From Bacteroidales bacterium (GTDB lineage Bacteria > Bacteroidota > Bacteroidia > Bacteroidales > VadinHA17), in contig JAAZAP010000150.1 of assembly GCA_012514255.1 (NCBI GenBank), forward strand, positions 1 through 33,188: a stretch of 33,188 nt of DNA, written 5' to 3'. A program made the translations under genes and the position numbers. Below the pieces are notes generated by a model. It saw only the letters and a program-made list of their open reading frames with translations, made no database searches and was not told the DNA's origin. This document shows, piece by piece, positions 16,851 through 26,243 of this stretch. Positions within the stretch are counted from its first letter, which is position 1, and each line of letters begins with the position of its first letter.

Positions 16851-17975
16851 ATGATCAGGAAACATCTGTCAGCAATAATTATCACAATCATTACAGCAAC
16901 TCTGGGAGTCATTGCATCAATAGATTTTGCAAGGATGCATCACCCTGAGGAGCTGTATCCGAGTAGCAACCTCACCGGCAGGGTAATGCTCAGTGACTAT
17001 TTTGATGGCATAAAGGGTACGAACGGAGACACTGAGGTCTTCCTCTTTGACAGCGGTATCGAAGGTGGAACGGCACTGCTTTGTGGAGGCGCCCATCCCA
17101 ATGAGGCAGCATCCTTCCTGTCAACGGTTGTCATACTGGAAAATCTAAGGGTTACATGCGGCCGTGTGATTATCATCCCACGTCTGAACAACAGTGCATT
17201 TACATGTTCTGACCCCATGGAAGGATTCCCTGCATTCTATGAACTGCCTACGAGGAATGGGACAAGGAAGTTCAGGCTTGGATCAAGAGTCACCAATCCT
17301 CTTCATCAGTGGCCTGATCCCCTTGTTTTTGCACAGTACCCTTCCAATCAGCAACTATCCGGATTTGAGACAAGGAACATCAATCGTGCCTACCCGGGCA
17401 AGGCTGACGGGAACCTTACACAGAGAGTGGCTTATGCAATTATTCAGCTCATAGACAAAGAGAATGTCAGTATTGCCTTTGATATTCACGAGTCATCTCC
17501 CGAGGTACCTATTGTCAATGTCATTGTTTACCATGAAAAATATGAAGAGATAGCCATGGGTGCAGTTCTGGGACTTGAGATGGCAGGTCTCCAGTTTTCA
17601 CCGGAGACGTCGCCAAAGAATTTTCATGGACTGAGCCACCGGGAATGGGGCGACTATACGAATGCGATCCCCTTCCTCATGGAGACCAGCAATCCTTCAA
17701 TGGGAAGACTCAGGGGAGAGACCAATGTTGAACTCGTTCTGAAGGGCTATTGTGACAATTACAGCAAAGCGAAGGAATCAGGTGCTCTAAGAATTGCCTA
17801 CAGGGAAGAAACCGGCGAACCCATCGAACACCGCGTTGGAAGGCATATTATGGGAATCATTGAACTCATAAACTCATATAACTTATATTATCCTGACAAA
17901 CAGATCAAAATTGAGAACCTGCCTGATTATGATCTGATAATGGAAAAAGGGGTGGGTGAATTTTTAAACAACTAA
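16851..17975 (+). CDS. Membrane-anchored AstE/AspA-like zinc hydrolase (M14-type fold)
   Basis: A 374-residue protein with an N-terminal hydrophobic anchor or uncleaved signal (about 7-24) and a catalytic domain outside the cytoplasm. Zinc-ligand candidates are H82 and E85 in CGGAHPNEAAS and H213 in FDIHESSP. N177 and R179 in RNINRAYPG match the substrate-carboxylate pair of M14-like enzymes, and E278 in FLMETSNP is the likely general base. Relatives are succinylglutamate desuccinylase, aspartoacylase and metallocarboxypeptidases, all cleaving amides next to a free carboxylate. In this operon the natural guess is removal of terminal glutamate from a gamma-glutamyl chain (inference). It starts 5 bases after the small membrane protein and ends 11 bases before the next gene. 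Confidence 0.85.
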   Translation: MIRKHLSAIIITIITATLGVIASIDFARMHHPEELYPSSNLTGRVMLSDYFDGIKGTNGDTEVFLFDSGIEGGTALLCGGAHPNEAASFLSTVVILENLRVTCGRVIIIPRLNNSAFTCSDPMEGFPAFYELPTRNGTRKFRLGSRVTNPLHQWPDPLVFAQYPSNQQLSGFETRNINRAYPGKADGNLTQRVAYAIIQLIDKENVSIAFDIHESSPEVPIVNVIVYHEKYEEIAMGAVLGLEMAGLQFSPETSPKNFHGLSHREWGDYTNAIPFLMETSNPSMGRLRGETNVELVLKGYCDNYSKAKESGALRIAYREETGEPIEHRVGRHIMGIIELINSYNLYYPDKQIKIENLPDYDLIMEKGVGEFLNN

Positions 17976-17986
17976 AATAAATAGAA

Positions 17987-18532
17987 ATGAAGAAGATAGT
18001 AACAACGTCCGCCATTACACTGGTTCTTTTATTTGCCGGCTCATCATTGCTGGCGCAGAAGTTTGAACAACCGGTGCTTATCTCCTCTGCAGGGCAGAGT
18101 GCTGATGTCAAGCTGGTTAAGATGCTTGCCCAGAGGCAGGGTCTTGATGCCACAACTATATTGATGGCCAAGCCTGCAGATCTGAAGGGCTTCAAATCAC
18201 TGGTCATTGTTCCCGGTTTTAGTTCCAAGGGTCTGGGAGCTGCCGGCGTAAGCCAGCAGGAGGAGTATGAGAGAGTGGAGTCTCTCATTAAAGCAGCCAA
18301 TGATCTGAAGATACCGATCATCCTGATGCACATAGGAGGTAATGCCCGCAGAAAGGGACAGTCAGATTCCTTCAATCAGATTGTTGCTGACAATTCCAAA
18401 TACATGCTGGTTGTCAGGCAGGGTGACGAGGACGGTTTTTTCTCAGCCATCTCAAAATCAAAGAACATCCCCCTCACCCTTGTGGACAAGATTGCTGAAA
18501 CAGCAGAACCACTCGGAAACCTGTTCAAGTAA
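17987..18532 (+). CDS. Exported protein of unknown function (possibly DUF6305-like)
   Basis: 181 residues with a clear signal peptide (ITLVLLFAGSSLLAQ, cleavage near residue 23). The mature part alternates hydrophobic beta strands and helices: QPVLISSAGQSADVKLVKML, a central SLVIVPGFSSKGLGAAG, then IPIILMHIGGNARRKGQSD. This looks like a small alpha/beta sandwich with a glycine-rich loop, suggestive of ligand binding. It resembles in layout proteins annotated as DUF6305 near gamma-glutamyltransferase genes, but I could not verify that. There are no catalytic residues I can name. It sits between the zinc hydrolase and GGT in the same run, so it may be a periplasmic binding component for the DctP-less permease (speculation). 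Confidence 0.8.
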   Translation: MKKIVTTSAITLVLLFAGSSLLAQKFEQPVLISSAGQSADVKLVKMLAQRQGLDATTILMAKPADLKGFKSLVIVPGFSSKGLGAAGVSQQEEYERVESLIKAANDLKIPIILMHIGGNARRKGQSDSFNQIVADNSKYMLVVRQGDEDGFFSAISKSKNIPLTLVDKIAETAEPLGNLFK

Positions 18533-18576
18533 CCATTTGAAATCAGGAAAGCAAAAGACCAGTCAAGACAGAAGCC

Positions 18577-20277
18577 ATGAGAAAAAGCACGTTTAACCTT
18601 ATAATCCTTCTCGCATTTGTTATAAATACGGGAATAAATGCACAACCGGTCTACCCCACTACGGGTAAGAACGGGATGGTTGCCACTGCTCATCCGCTGG
18701 CCTCTTCCGCGGCCATCGAAATGCTTCAGGGCGGTGGCAATGCTGTTGATGCTGCAGTAGCTGCCGCCTTCGCCATAGGAGTGGTGGAACCTGACGGATC
18801 AGGATTGGGTGGTGGCGGAGGAATGGTAATATATCTGAACGACGAGAAGCAGTCTTACTTCATCAACTATTATGGCAGGAGCTCCGAAAGAGCAACAGAA
18901 GCTGGCTTCAGGTATGGCCATGACAACAGCACTGCCCTGGCAATTGAAGTGCCCGGAACTGTTGCAGGGTTGATCATGGCACACGAGACATTCGGAACTC
19001 TGCCATTGAAGCAGGTCATGGAACCGGCCATAAGGCATGCTGAAGAAGGATTTCCTGTAGACCAGACCCTGGCAAAGCTCATCCTTGACAATATTGAGAA
19101 GGTAATGGGTGACTCTGCAACCGGCTCTGTTTTCCTCAATGACGGTTTTCCACTGATGGAGGGAGAAATTCTTGTCCAGAAGGATCTCGGGAGAGTGCTT
19201 CGCATTATAGCTGAGGAAGGAAGCAAAGGGTTCTACGATGGGGCCCTTGCAAAATCCTTTGTAGATGGCATCAGGGCTCGTGGCGGAGTTCTGACCGAAA
19301 AAGACTTTTTGTCTTATAAGGCTGAAATGACAGTGCCTCTGAAAGGCACCTACAGGGGTTATGATATCCTGACAGCCAACATTCCGCAATCAGGTATAAG
19401 CCTGATTCAGGGTCTTAACATGCTTGAAAACTTCGACCTCAGAGCGAGTGGCCATTACAGCGAATCAGCCAGAACATTACATATCATGGCAGAGGTCGAC
19501 AAGCTGATCTATGCAGACAGGTATCAGTACCTTGGCGATCCTGATTTTGTTGATGTGCCTGTTGCCGGCCTCACTTCAAAGGAGTACGCGCTGGAAAGAT
19601 TCAGCAGTATCAACCAGTCAAAACTTGATCCTCCCAGATACAGGGATGCCGAATATGGCAATCCCAGAGTATTCCAGCAGAAGAAGGAAAAGATACTGGT
19701 ACATGAAATGGAGCCTGCTGACGGACATACAACTCACCTGTCAGTAATAGATAAAAACGGGAATGCTGTAGCCCTCACACAGACCCTCGGATTGTTTTTC
19801 GGGTCAGGACAGACAGTTTCCGGGGTGTTGTTCAATAATGCCCTGACCAACTTTTCATATAACAGTGAGAATGTTAACTACCTGCAGAACGGCAAACGCT
19901 GCAGGACGTCCATCACCCCAACAATAATCCTGAAAGACGGAAATCCCTTCATGGTACTTGGGAGCCCTGGGGCCGGCCGCATTATTTCAACTATGATTGA
20001 GCTGGTAGTCAATGTCATCGATTTTGGAATGGATGTGAACGATGCCAATATTGCCCCCAGGTTCTACTGCCAGAAATTTGAAGATTACCTGCATGTAGAA
20101 TCAGGTATAAAACCTGAAGTGCGTGCCGAACTGGAATTGATGGGGCACCAGGTTAAGGTGTACGAGGGAATTGATCTATTTTTTGGAGGAGCACAGATGA
20201 TATCCGTTGATCCGCTTACCGGGGTGTTCTCGGGATCAGCGGACAAAAGAAGAGGAGGAATAGCAATAGGATACTGA
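18577..20277 (+). CDS. ggt: Exported gamma-glutamyltransferase (GGT/CapD family)
   Basis: 566 residues with a signal peptide (IILLAFVINTGINA, cleavage before Q23). It is an Ntn hydrolase that self-cleaves: DGHTTHLSVIDKNGNAVALT puts the nucleophilic threonine at T385, giving a large subunit of about 360 and a small subunit of about 180 residues. R101 in YYGRSSERA is at the position that binds the glutamyl carboxylate, GSGLGGGGGM at 74-83 is the family glycine loop, and GSPGAGRI near 470 supplies the oxyanion glycines. GGTs hydrolyse or transfer gamma-glutamyl groups. The B. anthracis relative CapD, encoded with capBCA, cuts PGA and attaches it to peptidoglycan. Its position 49 bases before pgsB favours such a PGA role over glutathione turnover, but hydrolase and anchoring functions cannot be told apart here. 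Confidence 0.95.
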   Translation: MRKSTFNLIILLAFVINTGINAQPVYPTTGKNGMVATAHPLASSAAIEMLQGGGNAVDAAVAAAFAIGVVEPDGSGLGGGGGMVIYLNDEKQSYFINYYGRSSERATEAGFRYGHDNSTALAIEVPGTVAGLIMAHETFGTLPLKQVMEPAIRHAEEGFPVDQTLAKLILDNIEKVMGDSATGSVFLNDGFPLMEGEILVQKDLGRVLRIIAEEGSKGFYDGALAKSFVDGIRARGGVLTEKDFLSYKAEMTVPLKGTYRGYDILTANIPQSGISLIQGLNMLENFDLRASGHYSESARTLHIMAEVDKLIYADRYQYLGDPDFVDVPVAGLTSKEYALERFSSINQSKLDPPRYRDAEYGNPRVFQQKKEKILVHEMEPADGHTTHLSVIDKNGNAVALTQTLGLFFGSGQTVSGVLFNNALTNFSYNSENVNYLQNGKRCRTSITPTIILKDGNPFMVLGSPGAGRIISTMIELVVNVIDFGMDVNDANIAPRFYCQKFEDYLHVESGIKPEVRAELELMGHQVKVYEGIDLFFGGAQMISVDPLTGVFSGSADKRRGGIAIGY

Positions 20278-20326
20278 CAATGAAGGGGACAGGATATACA
20301 AACCCCGGGGCTGAAACAGACAGACC

Positions 20327-21466
20327 ATGCTGATAATTAGTGTCATACTGATAGTGGTTTTAACTCTTCTGGCCATTGAAAAGCGCATGGTACGTAAAAG
20401 CATTCGCTGTATGACCACGAGAATACATGTAAACGGCACCAGGGGCAAATCATCTGTTACTGAGTATGTTGCAGCCGGAATTGCATCTTCGGGCAGTGAG
20501 GTGTTGGCAAAGATTACCGGAATAGTTCCCTCTGTCATCCATAATGGGATTGTGCAGCCTCTTTGCCGGACCGGGGCTGCAAGGGTACAGGAACAGATAG
20601 ATATTATAGGTCTGGCTTTCAGGAAGAAGGTAAAGAATATTGTCCTGGAATGCATGTCAATCTCACCTGAACTCCAGAAACTTGAAACCTCTGTTATCCA
20701 GCCTCATATCTATGTTATTACAAATATCAGGGATGATCACCGAGAGGAGATGGGCAAAGATGTTAATGCCCAGGCGGAGGCTATATGCAGTGCAATGCCG
20801 GTTAATTGCAAGGTTATTACCACTGAGAGTCGCTTTCTGAAGAAGATAAACGATGAAGCAACGGCAAAGAAAAGCATTGTAGTCACAGCCGGCGAACTGG
20901 ATGAGGGTTTAAGGGAGAGATTGCCGTATGGAGTCTTCCCTGAGAATGTAGCCCTTGCACTGACCGTATGCAGGGAGGCGGGGATAAACAGGGATATGGC
21001 AGAGAGAGGCATAATGAAATGTATATCTGAGAGCACCTCTCCCCTGATAACAGTCAGGTCAGCCGGGAAAACAATTAGATTCCTGAATGCCTTTGCAGCA
21101 AATGATGTGGACTCAGCTGTTTCTTTCATCGGTCACTGGAAAAAGGCATCAGGGCATCAGGGAAGAGTATCTGTTGTACTGAACACCCGTGCTGACAGGC
21201 CTCTGCGCACCGGGCTGTTCTCAGAATGGCTGGCCGGCGATCCCGACTCATTTGACAAGGTAATTCTGACAGGCAATCATCAGGTATGGGCCAGGCATAA
21301 GCTGGTCAGAGAAGGGTTTGACAGGGAGAGGATCACATGTTGGGGCAGAAGAGATATGCCGGATCCGACGCACATCCTTATCAACACGCTGGAGGACGGG
21401 GCTTTCGTGGCTGGCGTTGGCAATATTGCAGGAGACGGATTCAGAATAATCAATAAACTGAGATGA
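20327..21466 (+). CDS. pgsB: Poly-gamma-glutamate synthase ligase subunit PgsB/CapB
   Basis: ATP-dependent amide ligase that joins glutamates through the gamma-carboxyl. 379 residues against about 393 in Bacillus. An N-terminal membrane helix (about 3-18) precedes a Mur-ligase-like domain. The P-loop is HVNGTRGKSSV (34-44). LECMSISPELQ and TNIRDDHREEMG are the conserved Mg/ATP blocks of this family, with the aspartate and histidine that set it apart from MurC-F. NTRADRPLRTG further on is also typical. The ATG of pgsC overlaps its stop (ATGA). GGT lies immediately upstream. PGA synthases are best known from Firmicutes and a few Gram-negative genera, so finding one in Bacteroidota is notable. 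Confidence 0.95.
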   Translation: MLIISVILIVVLTLLAIEKRMVRKSIRCMTTRIHVNGTRGKSSVTEYVAAGIASSGSEVLAKITGIVPSVIHNGIVQPLCRTGAARVQEQIDIIGLAFRKKVKNIVLECMSISPELQKLETSVIQPHIYVITNIRDDHREEMGKDVNAQAEAICSAMPVNCKVITTESRFLKKINDEATAKKSIVVTAGELDEGLRERLPYGVFPENVALALTVCREAGINRDMAERGIMKCISESTSPLITVRSAGKTIRFLNAFAANDVDSAVSFIGHWKKASGHQGRVSVVLNTRADRPLRTGLFSEWLAGDPDSFDKVILTGNHQVWARHKLVREGFDRERITCWGRRDMPDPTHILINTLEDGAFVAGVGNIAGDGFRIINKLR

Positions 21467-21891
21467 TACTTCAGCTATTCATTATCGGATTAGTTGTGGG
21501 TTATATCTTTTATGAGACTACAGGTATCTCGCCGGGTGGCGTGATAGCACCGGCATATTTTGCCCTTTTTATCTACGAACCTGACAGGATAATCATGACT
21601 GTCATTATTGCCTTGATTGTCTACCTCATCATCCGCGGACTAACACCATATCTGATACTCTACGGCAGGAGGAAGTTCCTGCTTGCCGTCCTTCTAAGCT
21701 TCTTCCTGAAGATAATGATTGATACTCTCCTTCAGCCTTCTGTAATGATAAAGATGGATCTGCAATCCATCGGGTATATCATTCCCGGGCTGATAGCAAA
21801 TGAAATGGGGAGGCAGAGAATCACATCCACACTGCTTGGACTGGGCATTGTTACGTTGATAATATTCCAGATATCACTGGTTGTAACATGA
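21463..21891 (+). CDS. pgsC: Poly-gamma-glutamate synthase membrane subunit PgsC/CapC
   Basis: 142 residues (Bacillus PgsC has about 149), nearly all hydrophobic with about four or five helices. The conserved start is visible: FIIGLVVGYIFYETTGISPGGVIAPAY, with the Gly/Pro motif after the first helix. Later IGYIIPGLIANEMGRQ is another family block. PgsC forms the polymerase/export core with PgsB in the inner membrane. It is linked by 4-base ATGA overlaps to pgsB upstream and to the next gene downstream, so the three are translationally coupled. Confidence 0.95.
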   Translation: MILQLFIIGLVVGYIFYETTGISPGGVIAPAYFALFIYEPDRIIMTVIIALIVYLIIRGLTPYLILYGRRKFLLAVLLSFFLKIMIDTLLQPSVMIKMDLQSIGYIIPGLIANEMGRQRITSTLLGLGIVTLIIFQISLVVT

Positions 21892-22934
21892 AAAAAGCGG
21901 ATACTGATATCAGACTCCTTATTGCTTTCGTGATACTGCTGGCAGTCACAACAATATCAGCACACTTCTTCCGTAAGCCTCTCCCGCTGCCTTACACCGA
22001 TGACATGCACGAGGCTGTGACTCTGGCAGAGAATATGTTCGGGGTCATTGACCGGTTGAAGAAGGAAAGAAACATCAGATCTGACGCTCACTCAAATGTG
22101 CCCTATAACTACATGATAGGTAATGAGTGGTCTGAGATAACCACTACACTTGGATCTCTGGATTCTAAAGAGACCTCCACAAATCCTGATTTCGCAGCCC
22201 TGATTGTAAGATTGCTGAATGAGGCAGGCATCTCATCCGGCGACACGGTGGGGGTCATTCTCTCCGGCTCATTCCCCTCCCTGGCCATATCTGCGCTGGC
22301 AGCGTTACAGACAATGGAGATCGAACCTGTTGTAATGAGTTCTGTCGGTGCATCAACCTATGGTGCCAATCAACCCGGTGCAACATGGATAGACATGGAG
22401 ACGGCACTTAGGCAAAATGGTCTGAGATTCAAATCGGTTCTCATATCTGTAGGAGCCGGAGGTGATACCGGGGAGGGACTATTGCCTGAGGGCATGGCGG
22501 CAATAGTCAGTGCAGCGCACAGAAACCATGTTGAGCTGTTTGTTCCGGCAAACCTGCAGGAATCTATTCTCAAACGGGAAGTCATCTTCAGGGAAGCAAA
22601 CATCTCCCTGCTCATCAATATCGGAGGCAATGAGACTGCCCTTGGGGGCTGTTCGCATGCACTGGGTATCCCCAATGGCCTCAGCTACACCATGACTCAT
22701 TGCAATGACGGTGACCGGGGATTGATATCACGGTTAAATGAATCAGGAATTCCATTTATTAACATGCTTGATATCAAAGACCTGGCAAGCAGATATGGAA
22801 TCGCAGTTGCCCCGGGAACCGGATATTCGGAATCAACCAACCTGTATAGTGCCACCACCACAAGAAAAGGTGTGCTGGCTGTAATTCTGGCTGTAACGCT
22901 GATCCCGGTATTTTTCCTGATAAGGAAGAGGTGA
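21888..22934 (+). CDS. pgsW: Poly-gamma-glutamate system protein (PgsW type)
   Basis: 348 residues with a membrane helix at each end (about 9-27 and 326-345) and a large extracytoplasmic domain between. The domain has GDTVGVILSGSFPSLAISAL, SSVGASTYGANQPGATW, INIGGNETALGGC and VAPGTGYSES, the Gly/Ser-rich pattern of the family named poly-gamma-glutamate system protein, which accompanies PgsBC in species that lack PgsA. The gene symbol is given from memory of that family. The ATGA overlap with pgsC and the lack of any CapA/PgsA-like gene suggest that it takes the place of PgsA as the export or periplasmic partner. The biochemical function is not established. Confidence 0.85.
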   Translation: MKKADTDIRLLIAFVILLAVTTISAHFFRKPLPLPYTDDMHEAVTLAENMFGVIDRLKKERNIRSDAHSNVPYNYMIGNEWSEITTTLGSLDSKETSTNPDFAALIVRLLNEAGISSGDTVGVILSGSFPSLAISALAALQTMEIEPVVMSSVGASTYGANQPGATWIDMETALRQNGLRFKSVLISVGAGGDTGEGLLPEGMAAIVSAAHRNHVELFVPANLQESILKREVIFREANISLLINIGGNETALGGCSHALGIPNGLSYTMTHCNDGDRGLISRLNESGIPFINMLDIKDLASRYGIAVAPGTGYSESTNLYSATTTRKGVLAVILAVTLIPVFFLIRKR

Positions 22935-23042
22935 GGTCAGGATAAGTTTTATATGATTGGAAATGAATAATATCAACCTGAATAGTATGTAACCGCAGAA
23001 ATATCATTTTTTCATTTAAATCCCTAATTATACCATGCTAGT

Positions 23043-26000
23043 ATGAAAAAAACGCTTCTTTTATTCGCAATTCTGACCTTCGTCTGTGTTCAGGTGTTTG
23101 GTCAAAGAGTGGTTACGGGAAAAGTTACTGATCCTGATGGTAATCCGTTACCCTATCTGACTGTGTCAGTAAAAGGGACGACAACAGGAACAGTAACAGA
23201 TGATCAGGGCAACTATTCTATCACAGTGCCCTCGGGGTATGATGTTCTTGCTTTCTCCTTTATCGGGATGGAACCGCAGGAGGTAAGGATCACCGGCAAT
23301 GTGCTCAACCTGGTGATGCGACCAAGTGATTATGCCCTCAAAGATGTTGTTGTCACAGCCCTGGGTATAACAAGAGAAAAGAAAGCTCTCGGTTATACTG
23401 TACAGGAGGTGACAGGGACAGAACTCAACAAAAGAGGCAATAGTGATATTGTCTCTTCTCTGGCGGCAAAAGCTGCCGGTCTGCAGGTAACAAGCTCATC
23501 AAGCAATGCAGGGGCTGCTTCCTACATGACAATCAGGGGAGCTGCTTCTCTTACGGGTAACAACCAGCCTCTGTTTGTTATTGATGGTATGCCAATGAGC
23601 ACTGAACCCTCCTATCGCGGAAGCACGGGGCAGTCAGGTGTCTATTCCTCTTCCAGAAGTATTGATCTCAATCCTGATGATATTGCTTCAATCACGGTTC
23701 TCAAAGGCGGAGCTGCAACAGCCCTGTATGGCCTCCAGGCCTCCAACGGTGTCATTGTCATAACCACGAAAAAGGGACCGCTGGATCAGAAGATGAAAGT
23801 GAGCATCCATTCTTCTGTTGGGATAAAGGAACTGGGAAAGCATATCGAACTGCAGAACGAATACGGACAGGGACTCAACGGCGGATGGCGCAGTAAATAC
23901 AACGGTGCCTGGGGGCCAAAACTTGATACCTGCAGCTATTCACGTGATCCTGCACTATGGGTTAATCCCCTGCTGGATGTTGACGGAGCCATAGTCAGTA
24001 ATAACAGTACTTATGCTCCATCCAATACCGGTGAACCAGTAAGGGTTTATGACCAGTTTGATTTCTTTCAGAAAGGGGTAGCCTACAACAATAATGTCAG
24101 CATTGAGGCCGGCAACAAGAACTCTTCATACTTCTTCTCCGCGGGAAATCTGAATGAAGAAGGGATTGTCCCCAACAATACCTTTAACAGACTGACGTTG
24201 AGGCTAAATGCAGATACCAGGCTGACACAAAAAGTTACCACGGGGGCCAATATCATGTATGCGCATACAAAAAACAACCTGATCCGCGAAGGAGGAACCA
24301 GCTCGGGTATCGGGATCGGGTTATACAGAACCCCTGCTACCTTCAATAATGCTGCCGGCTATAAACTGCCTGACGGTACTCAGCGTACCTACACAGGTGT
24401 TAACGGAACCTACAATAATCCCTATTGGACCTCCAATGAGCAGTTCTTCAAAGACCTGAATGACAGGTTCGTGGGCAGCACTTTCCTTAAGGCAGACATC
24501 CTGGAATGGATGAGTTTTTCCTATAATATCGGTATAGACTGGTATGTGAGAAGATTCCAGGATGTATATAACTGGAATAGCGTAGGCAACAGGGAAGGTT
24601 ACCTCAGGGAGAGATCTGAGTTCCATTCGCTCTTCAATTCAGACCTCATATTGAGCATACACCATAAACTTGGCAGTGATATCGGATTCAACCTCAACCT
24701 GGGACAGAACATGTTCGCCCAGGAGTATAAATATCTGACAGCATATACTGATGACCTGTCAATCCCCGGCCTGTATCACATTGATAATACAAGTAAGCAG
24801 ACTGCCGGACAGGGCACAACAAATTACAGGACAGCGGCAGTGTTTGCTGACCTGAGCGTTGACTTCAGGAGTATGCTCTACCTTGGTGCAACCTTGAGAA
24901 ATGAATGGTCAACCACGATGCCGAAGGACAATCTCTCAGCCCTTTTCCCGTCGTTCAGCGCATCATTCATAATGACTGAGCTGGCTCCGTTAAAAGATAA
25001 CAAGATAATTTCATTTGGAAAGCTGAGGGCTTCCTGGGCAAAGACAGCCAACATTGCTGATCCCTACCGAACTTCCTCCTATTACGGATCAGGTAGCGCA
25101 GACGATTACTACACATCAGGTATCTCATTCCCCTTCCTGGGAGTTTCAGGATATACCGTTGGCAACACTGTCGGCAATCCGGATCTGAAGCATGAGACTC
25201 AGACAGCATTCGAGGTAGGAACTGAACTGAGATTCCTGCAGGACAGGTTGGGACTCGATTTTTCCTACTTCCACAATAAGAATATTGATTTGCTCCTCTC
25301 AGTTCCTATCGCAGCCTCAACCGGGTTTTCATCAGCGTACATGAATGCTGCATCCATGGAGAGCAAAGGGATAGAGCTCAGCCTGTATGCCGTGCCTGTC
25401 AAGATCGGAGAATTCGAATGGGAGATAAGATCAAACTTTACAAAGATGAAGAATCCTGTTACTGCACTTGCCAAAGATGTTGAATATGTACTGCTCAACG
25501 GTGATACCAAGGCGCAGATAAATGCAGCAGTGGGTTATGATTATGCCACCATATTCGGATTTGACTGGTGGAGAGATGCAGACGGAAATGTGCTTATAAA
25601 TGATGACCCCGATGATTCTCATCCTGACGGGTTCCCGTGGACCAATAACACCAAGACGGTTGCGCTTGGCAAGGTGGGACCGGACTGGACTGTGAACATA
25701 TATAACACCCTACATTACCGCGGCTTCACCCTGACTGCCCTGGTTGACATAAAGAAAGGCGGATATGTGAACGACGGTACGCGATTTAATCTCAACTATT
25801 ACGGCCAGACAGTGGAGACCCTTGACCGGGCCACTCCTACTGTCTTTGATGGTGTTTACGGCCATGTTGATGGTGACGGTAATGTCATTTCATCAGGTAT
25901 ACAGAATACAACTGAGGTAATCAAGGACCAATCCTGGTACAGGGGTGAAAACAGCTTTACCAGCGGTGGTGCGGCAACACAGGCCGTTGAAGAGGCAAGC

Positions 26001-26237
26001 TGGGTGAAACTAAGAGAGGTGACATTCTCATATCTGTTCAATAATGATATCCTGAACAAGATAAGACTTCAGGGACTGGAGCTCTATTTCACCGGCAATA
26101 ACCTGATTGTGTCCACTCCATATAAGGGTGGAGATCCTGAAGTAAGCGTCTATGGCGCCACTAACGGACAGGGATTTGACTACTTCGCAAGCCCGGGTGT
26201 AAGATCATATATCTTTGGGCTAAAATTATCATTCTGA
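23043..26237 (+). CDS. SusC/RagA-family TonB-dependent outer-membrane transporter
   Basis: 1064 residues. Signal peptide 1-20 (cleavage before Q21), then a carboxypeptidase-like regulatory domain (VTGKVTDPDGNPLPYLTVSV, about 22-100), the DVVVTALGI strand near 101-109, a plug with VIDGMPMS and ATALYGLQASNGVIVITTKKG (about 230-245), and a 22-stranded barrel ending in IFGLKLSF with terminal Phe. This is the SusC signature. With SusD it would import oligomers through the outer membrane powered by TonB. It follows pgsW by 108 bases on the same strand. No glycoside hydrolase, lyase or anti-sigma/ECF pair is nearby, so the usual polysaccharide role is unsupported, and gamma-glutamyl oligomers or peptides are a better guess from context. 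Confidence 0.95.
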   Translation: MKKTLLLFAILTFVCVQVFGQRVVTGKVTDPDGNPLPYLTVSVKGTTTGTVTDDQGNYSITVPSGYDVLAFSFIGMEPQEVRITGNVLNLVMRPSDYALKDVVVTALGITREKKALGYTVQEVTGTELNKRGNSDIVSSLAAKAAGLQVTSSSSNAGAASYMTIRGAASLTGNNQPLFVIDGMPMSTEPSYRGSTGQSGVYSSSRSIDLNPDDIASITVLKGGAATALYGLQASNGVIVITTKKGPLDQKMKVSIHSSVGIKELGKHIELQNEYGQGLNGGWRSKYNGAWGPKLDTCSYSRDPALWVNPLLDVDGAIVSNNSTYAPSNTGEPVRVYDQFDFFQKGVAYNNNVSIEAGNKNSSYFFSAGNLNEEGIVPNNTFNRLTLRLNADTRLTQKVTTGANIMYAHTKNNLIREGGTSSGIGIGLYRTPATFNNAAGYKLPDGTQRTYTGVNGTYNNPYWTSNEQFFKDLNDRFVGSTFLKADILEWMSFSYNIGIDWYVRRFQDVYNWNSVGNREGYLRERSEFHSLFNSDLILSIHHKLGSDIGFNLNLGQNMFAQEYKYLTAYTDDLSIPGLYHIDNTSKQTAGQGTTNYRTAAVFADLSVDFRSMLYLGATLRNEWSTTMPKDNLSALFPSFSASFIMTELAPLKDNKIISFGKLRASWAKTANIADPYRTSSYYGSGSADDYYTSGISFPFLGVSGYTVGNTVGNPDLKHETQTAFEVGTELRFLQDRLGLDFSYFHNKNIDLLLSVPIAASTGFSSAYMNAASMESKGIELSLYAVPVKIGEFEWEIRSNFTKMKNPVTALAKDVEYVLLNGDTKAQINAAVGYDYATIFGFDWWRDADGNVLINDDPDDSHPDGFPWTNNTKTVALGKVGPDWTVNIYNTLHYRGFTLTALVDIKKGGYVNDGTRFNLNYYGQTVETLDRATPTVFDGVYGHVDGDGNVISSGIQNTTEVIKDQSWYRGENSFTSGGAATQAVEEASWVKLREVTFSYLFNNDILNKIRLQGLELYFTGNNLIVSTPYKGGDPEVSVYGATNGQGFDYFASPGVRSYIFGLKLSF

Positions 26238-26243
26238 CCTGGC

